The translations under genes and the position numbers were made by a program. The notes beneath the pieces are model-generated. The model made no database searches. It was not told the DNA's origin and saw nothing but the letters and a program-made list of their open reading frames with translations. Shown here in pieces: positions 1-11,239 of a stretch of 64,000 nt of DNA (within the stretch, counting starts at the first letter, position 1; each line of letters starts with the position of its first letter). Origin of the DNA: Cucumis sativus (Eukaryota > Streptophyta > Magnoliopsida > Cucurbitales > Cucurbitaceae); NCBI RefSeq assembly GCF_000004075.3, contig NC_026657.2:40286732-40350731 (forward strand). The letters run 5' to 3'.

Positions 1-749
1 GTATAAACAGGTTGAGTTATTGGATTGGGTTGGAGAACGTTTTCAATCTAACCCATATTTTCGGGTTGGTTGAGTTGACAACCTAAATAGTATTCTCAAC
101 TCACCCCTTAAAATATGAATTGGGTTGTCGGAGTGAGACGTTGGAGACTGAGAAGGAGATGGTGAACATTAAAGATGAGAGACCGAGATGAGAGAAAGAA
201 GGGTGAGCCCGAGAGATAGTTAAACGAAATAAAAATGAGGCGTGAATTCATGACCTACTTATTTTTCCATTTACTAAATTAATAATAATAATTTAATTAT
301 TATTATTATATATATATTAACCTCAACTCAATCAAAAAAAACATTCAACTCAATTCAACCCTTATAATATGTGTTGAATAGTTCGAGTTATTTGAATTGT
401 CTAATTACTTTTATACCTCTATCAAGGAATAACTAAAATAAGTCATCATTAGTTACCTGAATTTGCTTAGCTAATTAACTTTGTGATATCGTACCGACCG
501 ACTTTTATTCATAATTTAATTTGAATATTATTTTTAATAATGTTTGTGATTTGAAGTGATCATCATATTCTCTATGATTTGTTGTTTGTTTTATTGTTTT
601 ATTGTTCCCTTTCTTATATAATTATCTCTAGTTGATAAGTTTTGCAATCATCCTTACTAAGATTTGCATATCAAATTTTATTTTATATATAGTGAATTTC
701 ATTTTTACGTGATTTTGATTTTATGAGGAATATCTTTCTTTTGCTTGTG

Positions 750-750
<1 letters not shown>

Positions 751-787
<37 letters not shown>

Positions 788-820
788 GTATGTATGTATA
801 TATATATGTATGTATGTATA
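751..820. repeat. Compound TA / TATG microsatellite
   Basis: The stretch is alternating TA interrupted by TATG and TGTA units, giving an imperfect dinucleotide and tetranucleotide microsatellite. Such tracts are prone to length change between individuals. No function is implied. Confidence 0.9.
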
Positions 821-3800
821 TATAAGTTATGGCTCTTATTTCCTTTCTTTTTCTTGTTTTTGTTTTAAACTACTCTCATAATATATAGGATCATTTGCAA
901 AAATTGTTTTCTTCTTACCTTGTCTAAAATATATATAATTTGTTTCTGGAATTTCAGGAAAAATCGTCAATAGATAAAAACATTTATTCATAAAATTTAA
1001 CTAGAGAGGATAAGAAATAATCTCTTAAAAAGAATGTTTACCATTATAATCTATTATTTTAAAATTATTTTATGTGATATATATATATATAATAACTTGT
1101 TTTAGCGTTACGACGTTGATATATTGATAATTTTATTTAATTGTTTTAGAATGAACTTATTTGATAATATTTTTGTGTACCATATCGTGGTGGTAACCTA
1201 TATGGCAACTATCACTTCTACTTATACTTTTTTTTGTGCAATATTACGTCGTCATTAGATAATTGATTGCTTTTGTACATCATCTCCAAATATATTGTCT
1301 TCTTTACTTAATCAATTATTACATAAATTTTTAGTCTAATCTCTCATATTTTGTACATGTTAAACAGTATTTGATACATCCGAAAATGACTAAAATGAAG
1401 AAAGAATAACATGACTTAAAATTTTACCATATTAAAATATGATTGGAACAAATCTTTTTATTTATATTTACATGTAGAATATGATATTTAATGCCCTAGG
1501 ACTTGTATATAATACAATAAATAAATATTTAAGTAAAAAAACAACTCTAAATTGAAAATATTCAAAATAATCTCCTAAATTAAAATAATATACTCTAAAC
1601 ACATACGATGTTGCTAAAATAGTTTGTACTAATGATACTATGGTAACCCTCCCCATTTGATTAACTCAAAGTATCATTACTAACTTTATATATGTCTAGA
1701 ACAATCCCTAAAAAATTATGATTAGTTTTATATATATTAACAGAATTATTGAGAACAAAATTATAAATCAAGTTCAAACAATTGCATTGGTGTGAGATGA
1801 TCAAACTATATAAGTATAGATTAATTAAATTGATATAATAGTGAGTTGGATTCATTATTGAGTATGAATTTAAGCTAAAGTTTTGTCATAATTCAACCAT
1901 ATATATATGTATGTGTCTATATATATATTTTCTAGGTTGCAAAGTTCAAATTCTGACCTCCATTTGTTGTACTTAATTTCGAATTCCAATTAATCACTCG
2001 TTGTTATTAATTAAATAAAATAAGATTTTTTAAAAATAAAATAAGAGATAATTTTGTTGGTGGGATGACCTAATTAATGGATCATAAGACTTTATATCAG
2101 TACCCAAGTGTGACTTGTAAGGTCAATGTCTACCATTAGTGCTAAAGCATTCACTATATAGTTTAATTTTATCTAATAATTTTTTATTAAATTTAAAACA
2201 TATTTTCTTTAAAAAGGAATAAAATTACAACCTTCAATATCCCTAAAAGCTTGATAATTGCTTGAATTCATCATCAAATAGTGCAGCTTGTCTTTAATTC
2301 TATAAGCATAGATTTGGCCAAAAAGTATTATCCTATCCTATACATATATTATATATAATCAAATACCACTAAATTCATCAAATATGACACAATTAAGGGA
2401 AAATTTCTTTCTTGGTTCATAAGTTTTTTGGGTCTAATTTTTATTTAAAATACTTTTAATCTTTAATTATGAAGTATTTAGAACATTGGATTAGATGTTA
2501 TAGTTTATGTGTTATGATAGTCTATATGTATAAACATAAACTATTATAGTTCAGATAGAAAACAGTAAACTCTAAACAAAAAGGAGAGATAAGGAGTGAA
2601 AAATTTGAAATATCAAAGTCCAAAATATAATTCTAATAACTAAAACCCTAAACATTGAGTGAAGATTAAAAATGGTTACAAATTTCAAACTATTACAGAA
2701 CTTTATTTATTACAAATTTAAAAACATTTTAACTAGATTGTTAGCTATTAAGATAACAGTAGAATGAAAATTAAATTAAAGGAGGAAGCAAAAGTATTTT
2801 AAAACTATATATAAATATAAATAACCCCCAAACTTAATAATTCCAAACAAAAAAAAATCCCAGCATGTGTTAGTTGGTAAAAATTATAAGTATGTCATTT
2901 TCACAAAGTTGAAAAAAGGAAAGAAACTAAAATAAAATAAAATAAAATGTGAAGATGATATTAATGTAATTCTTCATATGTGTGTTGGTGGGTACAATGT
3001 TTTGTTGACTGTACAGTAAAAATAAGAATGAAAAAATGGGTAACCCAAATGCAAGATTGAGAGACAGATCATAATTAAACACACTCCAAACAATTTTCTT
3101 TTTAGAACAAAAGAAAAGTCTCTTATAAAACAAAGTGATTAATAGATGAGAAAACAAAGACTAAACGTATAAACCTCCAACCAATAGTTTTTAAAAACTT
3201 GTATTATTTTTAAAATTCAATTAAGAATTCAAAAGAAAGATAATAATACATAATATATATATATGAAACAAAGTTTCTAATTTTCGTTAAAAGTTTAGTA
3301 GCAATTAGGTGAGAAAATGAATAGTTTTGAAAAAGAAAAAACAGATGAATTATGTCAACCAATAAGGTGGAATGTTTGTGGTTAAAATAATAAGAAGAAG
3401 AGAGAAAAAGAAAAAGGTTTGTTTGAGTGAAATATATAAAAGAATGTGTGGATGCATCGCATGATATGAATAATAATACGTCTCCTTCACTTTTTGTTAA
3501 TTTGGTGACTAAATTTGGTATGGAAAGAGACATTTTCAATCTCTTCAATTTATAAGTTGGATCTGACTAGAACTTCCAAACTAATTAACTCTTTCATTTT
3601 TTATCTTTCTTATTTTCTTTTCTAAAATAACCATTTTTTTCAAAAAAATCTTAGCCTATAAACAACACCACTAGATAACATATAAGAAACTTATAATTAT
3701 ATAGATATCCCATATAAGAAAATTATGTACATACATATATACTTCATGTATATCCTCCCTCCTATCTTGCCTTTTTGTCTATAAACATATTACAGAAATT

Positions 3801-4162
3801 GTCTAAAAAAACAAGTATTTACCTTTGTATTAGTCTCTAAACTTTTAAATGATTCATTTTAATTCGTTAAATATTAAGAAAAGTTTCGTTTTAATTATCT
3901 CTAAACGTTTCGGTAATCTATAAATAAGTCTTGAAATTTTCTAAGTATAAACAATATAACTCAATTTTTACGATACTCGACGATATTGATATTGTGTGTC
4001 ATTGGTTAATTTAGTCATAATATAATTGACATAAACACCAAATTAATAATAATGGAACAAATCTAAAATCAAACCAACCTCTTTTTTAGGGATTAGAAAA
4101 ATGGGTTTGTATTAATCCAAACTTAATTCATTTCTTAGTTTGTTTTGGGTTGATAAGGCAAA

Positions 4163-4165
<3 letters not shown>

Positions 4166-4205
<40 letters not shown>
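4166..4205. repeat. (AT)n microsatellite, about 20 units
   Basis: This is an uninterrupted AT dinucleotide tract of about 40 bases, the longest pure dinucleotide run I noticed in the window. It lies in intergenic DNA with no gene nearby. Confidence 0.95.
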
Positions 4206-4208
<3 letters not shown>

Positions 4209-5186
4209 ATTTTGGATTTGAAATCTAAAAAATTAACCAACTAAAATGAAATTGGACACAAAATATAATAATTAATTGTGTCACATAAATAAAAGAAAAT
4301 GTAAAATGTAAATGTGTTTTATATTGCCACTTTGGGATAATTGGTTTGTTCATATGCTTTGGACAACGTTATTTATTAGTTTTACCAAATAGATAATTAT
4401 AAGTGCTTTTGTTTAAAAGAAAAATATTTAGTAAAGAAAAGTTTGGTTATGTCTTTAACAACATTGTTTTTATTGCATATAGGACACGTTTCCAAGTGCT
4501 TATGCTATGCATGGTTTATCACAAGTACTTTTCTTATTAAAATACACTTCAATTTTTTTTTTTTTTAAATGCTTAATGCAAAAGCATTTTGTAGGTTTAT
4601 GGTTGTTCCATTCTTTTTATAGTTTTGTGAGGGGTAGGATTGAACACCTGTGATTAACCTAGAACTTGTTATCGTACATATACATAATTTAACAAGTTGA
4701 AGATATGTTTGTTATCACACTTGAAAACATGTTTGAAAACTATCTTAAAATTGTTAAAATAACTAAGCATTCATTTAACAAGTTGTACTCTAACTTAAGC
4801 ATTCTTTTCTATTCATTAATTATTGAAGGGAGTTTTTGAGATTGACATAAAATTATATTTCAAATCATTAGTACATCTTATAAATAATTTTGTAGGATAT
4901 GAATACATGCATAAAATAAAACAAAATATAATAATAATTAAAAGACTAATAAAAAAATAATACGTAAAAGGTGATTCATATCTTGTAAACCATTTAAAAT
5001 AATAAAATTGTTAAAAATATTAGCATATGTCGATGTTCATAAGTGATAGATGACAGTAGTTTGTAATATTTATTCACTGCGACAGATAATAACATGGGAA
5101 ATTGCATCAAATGACAAAAATATTTAGAAAAAAACAGCTCATGATACCAATCTTTTGCATATTGCGAATATGACAAAATTAGTGAT

Positions 5187-5252
5187 ATCAAATGGTAATC
5201 ATAGAGCTATCAGATGGTAATTATAAGACTATCAGAAGGTCATCACTTTTAA
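5187..5252. repeat. Three degenerate 22-bp tandem units
   Basis: Three consecutive 22-base units begin at 5187, 5209 and 5231. Each starts with ATCA followed by an A/G-rich GGT core, and the third is the most diverged. They sit in a larger block (about 5030-5400) that resembles a dispersed repeat, because its right part shares a motif with a block near 34170-34205. They may be internal subrepeats of that element. Confidence 0.75.
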
Positions 5253-6842
5253 ATTTGACACTTTTGCAAATTTAGAAAATGTTATGACATGAACTCTATT
5301 ATCATAAAAAAAATTATATTTTTGCAAAAACTCCTAATAACATCCTACTATATTTTTAAATATTTTAGTTCATTTTATTATATTTCAAAACCGTCTTTGA
5401 TATTTTGATGGAAAGTCGAAAAGGAATGTGTGCAAAGGGGACCAAGTGAAAAAGTGAAGGTGAAATGGTAAAGATTATGAGTATGATTGTGAACATTTTA
5501 GGTAAAAAGTGCTTTTCATAGCATTTTATAAAAGTAGTATTTTGCATGGATGAAATATATTTTCGAACAATAGAACTATATTTAGGGTTTAGGAATTGAG
5601 ATATTTTCATCTACGCTCTAGATTTTTTCTTTCGATTTGATTTGCAAGTTCAACCCAGAGTTGCCCTTTTGTCTCCAGCACCAAATGCATACAACTTCCC
5701 TGACTCTCTCAATACAAAGGTGTGTGCATTCACAGTAAATAGAATTAGTGAGGCTAATCTGAATTACCCATTCGTTAATTTGATTGAGAAATGTTACTAG
5801 TTATGGGCTTAAAACGTGTGGTTGTCGATTCTCCATCCTTTAAGATATTCAGTCCATTAAATAGTGTCTAAAAAAAGAAAAAAGAGAAGAAAAAAACTAT
5901 GAAATTTGTTGTGTTGACCTAAATGAATTTGGCTCTTTGGAAAGCATGAAAGGGGCATTCAAATTCAAATGAGGAAGTTTTATATTAAACATTACCATTT
6001 CTAAACAAAACAAAACACATTATGATCTTTTCCTTTTTAAATACACTTTTTAGTTCCTTGTTGATATCATGCTTAACAGTTGTATTCCCTTCTGCATAAA
6101 GAGAAATAAATCAAATCAAATAAAAATATCTCCCATATATTTTTCTTTTCAAATAAAATAAATTGAATTAACTAATTGTTTAATATTAAATATTTTGATT
6201 TTAGGTTAAAACAAAACTAATACAAATCATATTAATATATATCTCTTGTCTTTCAACTATATATATAGTAAAATTAATTACTATTTCAAATAGCTAGCTA
6301 GTTGTACATATTTTTCCGAATATGTACATAATTAACCAAAACATAAACATTTAACCATCTTTTCATTCTTACTTTTCTTTTCCCTTCTTAACTAATTATT
6401 ATTGAGAAAAATGTTCAATTTCATTGATTAAGTATTGTATAAAAGGTTGGAACAGTTAAGCAATGGTAAGAACATATATCAAACCATTGATCTTTAAGAT
6501 GATAGTTGGTATCGCGTTTATTAAGAAATCAAAATAAATAAAAAGAAGTAAGAAAATATATGTAAACATGAAAACCAAAATAAAGATTTGCATGATTCAC
6601 TAATATTACGTTAGTTATGTTTACAAGCAACAGAAGAAATATCGAATAATACATAGTATAGTAGAAGTGTATACCCCTTTAAATTTTAAGTCCAAGATCG
6701 TTAGTAAATTTGTATACAACAAAACCCAAAAGAGTGCACAATCTACTTAAATATATTTGAATGATTTGAGCTTTTTAATCCATTAGTTATTCAAAAGGGT
6801 CATCTATATATTGAGATATATTCGAATGATTGACCTTTAACG

Positions 6843-6950
6843 TCCATTAGTTTCAAAATTTTAGGTTTGGATGATTCTAGCGACCATACTTATCAATCCA
6901 TTGGTTTCAAAATTTTAGGTTTGGATGATTCTAGTGACCATACTTATCAA
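6843..6950. repeat. 54-bp tandem duplication
   Basis: Two direct copies of a 54-base unit begin at 6843 and 6897 and differ at only two positions that I can see (an A/G change near the start and a C/T change in the AGCGACC/AGTGACC segment). A few bases of a third unit follow at 6951. The low divergence suggests a recent duplication. No coding content is seen. Confidence 0.9.
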
Positions 6951-7649
6951 TCCATATAAACAATCACTTGTTAGATCTTATCACAATTATTTAAACCACA
7001 AATGAATGAGAAGATTTTATATCATTTTAAAATATACTATATTGTATAGATTGAATTGATTTCTCAGCCACCTAATTGCACCAAATATTTTATTTTAGCC
7101 CACAATATATAAACACCCTTTGAAACATATATAGGGTTCCAAACATGCAATGATAAAGCCTTTTCGGGTTTCCTTCTTTTTTTCTCTTTTTGGATAGTTT
7201 TACATATTTTTATACACACATTGCCACTATGAATATATATGTTAGGAATGACCTAATTATATGGTCTGCTTTATGGTGTGTGCAATATATTTCAATGCTT
7301 TCTTTTATCTTATTTTATTTTATGACTTTTAGGTTTGGTTGTGAATGTGGCTGGCTGGATCTCATTCTTGTGGCATTTTATTAAAATTGGAAAGATAAAA
7401 GAGGGATTAAAAACATTTGAAAGGGTGGGAAATAACATTGAAGGATAAAAGTTTCTTTTATTAGCTTGGTTTTCTTTAGAAAGTTGATTGTTATTAGATC
7501 ATGACTTGTGTAAAGTTTGTGATATTATATACATTATTGTAATCACCCCTACTGAATAAGTTTGTTTTACACGTCAAAGTTTATTCGTATGTTTTGTGAG
7601 TAATTTTTAAAATTCACTTTTGTTGACATTTAAAATTATTTCAAAACAA

Positions 7650-7790
7650 ACTTTTAACTCCCAAAATCAATTATATGCTTATGCTTATACTTATAAGAGT
7701 AAATTTGCATTCGATTAAAATTGATTTTGAGTGATTAAAAAGGTTGTACCAATGATTTTAGCAATTTCAAAATCACTCCCAAAGTTTTTT
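7650..7790. repeat. MITE-like dispersed repeat fragment, copy 1
   Basis: The segment contains TTCGATTAAAA and, further on, a GATTTTAGCAATTTCAAA block followed by ATCACTCCC. Closely related blocks occur near 41090-41250 and, more loosely, near 53740-53960. This pattern fits a small non-autonomous element family. I could not define terminal inverted repeats or a target duplication, so the boundaries are approximate. Confidence 0.45.
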
Positions 7791-9997
7791 TATCTTTTGT
7801 GAAAGGAGATATATTGTTGTAAATCTTTACTCATTTCTAGAGCCAGATAATCTTACGTTGTTACAAAGTATCATTTTTCACAAAACATATCTTTAGCTAA
7901 AATCGGAGATCTATCAATTTTCATAAGAAGCATTACATATTGTTAGAACATCATTTTAGCTAACAAAAACAGAAATTTGATTGAATAATACTCTTCGACC
8001 AAGTATCTAATTTGAATAGGAAATTAGTTCGAAGAACATCAAAACATTAGAGAGCGAAATTGAAAAATGTATCTAAATTATACATATGTAACAAGAAAAG
8101 AAAATTATTGATTAGCCATATTGGGGTTATCCTAATTGGAAAAATAGGTTATTCCCTTGAAAGACAACCTAACATTACTTTGAAAAGAAGTAGATTTTGC
8201 CCTAAAATATGGACTCACAAGAAACAAAAACACACCCATAAATAAATTATTAATAAATGAACCCCTAGAATATGGGAGATGAGATCCTAACTTAGACCAT
8301 ACTAATATTCTATAAGTTGGTTATAGTTATTTCTCATTTGAATGATATTTAGATCTTCTTTCCATTTTACCTCTAATAATTCGTATCTTTCCCCTTTCAA
8401 CTTTCTCACTTGCCAAACACTAATATATCATAATTTGTTTCTCCATCTTGCCTAAAAAGATTAGGAAAAACAAGTGATTTATTATACCAATCCATTTTAA
8501 TCTATTTTTGAGATTTCGTAAGTTAGAAAGTCATAGTGAGACGGACAATATAGTACAATTTGGAATGTAATTGACATATATTCATACATTAAAAAGGTAT
8601 GGAATGTTTAGGTCATGCAAGAAATAGAATTTACAGTTTTGTGCATATAAAAATATCTAATGAATTGAAAAACAAAAGTAGGTGAAAAAAAATGTGTTCA
8701 AACAAAAGGAGTATTTTTAAGTTATTCAACATGGAGGATCCAATTTAAATTGTTGTACAATAGAAAACACAGTCTAGCACATGAAAGAGATACAAAAATT
8801 TGACATCATCAACACAAATGAATAAATACAAAATTTGAGAGTTTGTTTTTTTTCTTTTTGGGATAAAACTTCCCATAAATTATTGCCAAAACATGGGCTT
8901 AACGTGAAAGGAACTTCTAAAGTAGCTCATAACTCAATTGAGAACAAAATGAAACATACCCTAAAGAATAATCAAACATTGTACAATGCAAAATAGGACA
9001 AAAAATATTCAGTTTATAACTTAAGTTTGGGATGAGCTCAATTTCAAGTTTTTTTTTTTTTTTTTTTTGAGTATAGGACAACGAGTCGAATTTCCATCCT
9101 CTAAAAAAAGATCATGTCAGTTACGATTCCTTTCATCCAACTTCTAAAGGATAAGATTTGAAGAGGTTCATCAAAATTTCTAGAACTTCTAGTACATTAA
9201 GCATACTACATTTGTGACCATAAATTTGAAAGAAGTAATCACGAGTTGATCCTACAAGATGTCTTTGGACCATGTGTTCTCTTCAACTTCAAACAATTGC
9301 AAGCTTGTAGGTATTAAGAAGGTTGATCATATCTATCCTAAGCTAGCTTTTGAGAGACTTGATCATCTATCCTAAGCAATTATAAGTGACTGCAGCCAAC
9401 ATAGCTAAAAAGTAAATGTTACAAACAATTAGATGTGTAGAAAAAGAAATGAAAAATGTTAAATGAGTATGGCTAATGAAAACGTGGCACATGGCAGCCA
9501 ACTCAACAAATAATAATAATGACTTAAATTTCTCTATGGTGTCGATGTCAAAAATATATGCACTAAGTGAGGCAAAGTGGATATTACAAGAACCTCATTA
9601 ATTAAAAACAAGACTAATCAAAAGAATCTATGTCATCATATCTCTCTTTTTAACAAAATTAAAAAAAAAAAAACCATTTAAGGACAAAATAAAGAGAACC
9701 ACTTATTGATTTACTACAAATTATCAGAAAATAATTAACTTGTAAAAGCAAAGAAGCCTAACTTTTAACATTTCAGATACAAACACAAATCACTTTACTA
9801 TTTGTTGGTTTATTTTGAAAACCTTAAGAGGCCAAAGAAATAGAATTAAATTTAAAGTCCATATCCTACATCCCAAAGAGTGTGATGAATACTGTAAAAA
9901 GAAAAAAATGAGGAGGAAAAAAAGAGTTTTGGACAATTTGGGGTGACCCCACATTTCTCTCTCTAAATCCCTACCGTTCAACTCATTCTTCCCTTCT

Positions 9998-10008
9998 CTA
10001 TTTATACA
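9998..10008 (+). promoter_or_regulatory. Probable TATA box of the NPF7.3-type gene
   Basis: A CTATTTATACAC sequence lies about 135 bases upstream of the initiator ATG at 10142. A start of transcription near 10030 would give a 5' leader of roughly 110 bases. It is preceded by CT-rich sequence, common in plant core promoters. This is assigned from motif and distance only. Confidence 0.5.
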
Positions 10009-10141
10009 CACTTCCGATTTTGTTTAGAGTCTCAAGACTTGTGTCTTTCTTCTGCAACTATCATCAGCATTACTTCACCAACTTCCCCCCATCTCTCTGC
10101 TTTGCTCTCTATCCTAAACACTTCAAACATCATATTCATCA

Positions 10142-11207
10142 ATGGCTAATTGCTTGGAGATTTGCAATGAGGTTTGTACCAAATGAAATAAACTTCTTTT
10201 TCCTATATATCTTTCTTTTGAGTTTTAAATATGAAGAAGAAGAAGATGATGGAAGAAGATGATGGAAGAAGATGAAGAAGCACATTTGACAGTGTATTTT
10301 GTTTTTTGGGATCAGAATTTGCAGGGTGGGGAGACAAAAGAAGAGAGAGAAGTTTGTACTCTTGATGGGACTATTGATTGGCATGGCCAACCTGCTATCA
10401 GATCAAAATCTGGAGGATGGGTTGCTGGAATCATTATACTCTGTAAGGCCCCAAATCATCTCTCTTTTAAACTGTTTCTCTCTCACACAAATAAAAAGTG
10501 ACCTAGTCTCAATCAACTTAGTTCTTTTTTTCTTTTTCCGGGGCAAATTATCAAATGTTGCTGCTAGCAAATTCGTAAGATTCAGTCAGCTTAGTTATTT
10601 GTTATTTCATTCTTCTTGGAGTAGAAACTTTTGTAGTAAATTTTCCACATTGAGCACTTCAAAACCAAGATTCTATTTCTGACTTGTTTTTTTTTTATTA
10701 GCTTATGAGAGAGAAGAAGAAGAAGAAGGTGCAGGGGAAATAGCATATAAGTCTACAAGGTTATATGTGGGAAGTGGTTTTAGAAAAATCGAGAAGTTTT
10801 GGTTGGTGTGGGTGAGTACGTTAGAGGGGAGAGAAATGTTTGTTAAGTTTTTGTTTGGATTTGAAAAAGATAAGTGGGAGTACATACTAGAGATGTGAAA
10901 GAGCTTCTCACCTGATTTTCTTGATACAGAAAAGGATGAGAAAATGAGAAAGAAATAGGAATGGCCTTGTTGCTTTACATTTGGCACTATACAATGAGCC
11001 AAGTGTTGTAGCCTCCTTGCATGCTACTCTCTCCTCCACCTAATTTCAGGCTACACTGTTATCATAATCTTTAGCCCAGAGGAGAAAGAATTAGAGAACC
11101 CAAATTGGCATTAGGTAGAGAGAGAAGCAATAACCTATAAATGATGAGAAAGATATTTCTTAAGGACTTTGTTATGTTGCCTCAAAGACTCCATGGGACT
11201 GGACGAC

Positions 11208-11239
<32 letters not shown>

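Larger units (their letters stand above)
1..9990. other. Gene-poor AT-rich intergenic region
   Basis: I see no gene in this stretch. All open frames on both strands are short, low in complexity and dominated by Phe, Leu, Ile, Tyr and Lys, as expected from AT-rich DNA, and none carries a recognisable domain or a plausible set of splice junctions. It contains TA/TG microsatellites, a 22-bp triplicate, a 54-bp tandem pair, a poly-T run near 9050-9068 and degenerate dispersed repeats, which are listed separately. The last few hundred bases are the likely promoter region of the downstream nitrate transporter gene. Highly diverged or non-coding RNA genes could be missed here. Confidence 0.7.

Noticed and set aside
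10259..10501. Open frame starting MMEEDEEAHL as the NPF7.3 start
   Set aside because: The part before 10325 has no family resemblance, and a micro-exon at 10142-10171 gives the expected amino terminus with good splice sites.
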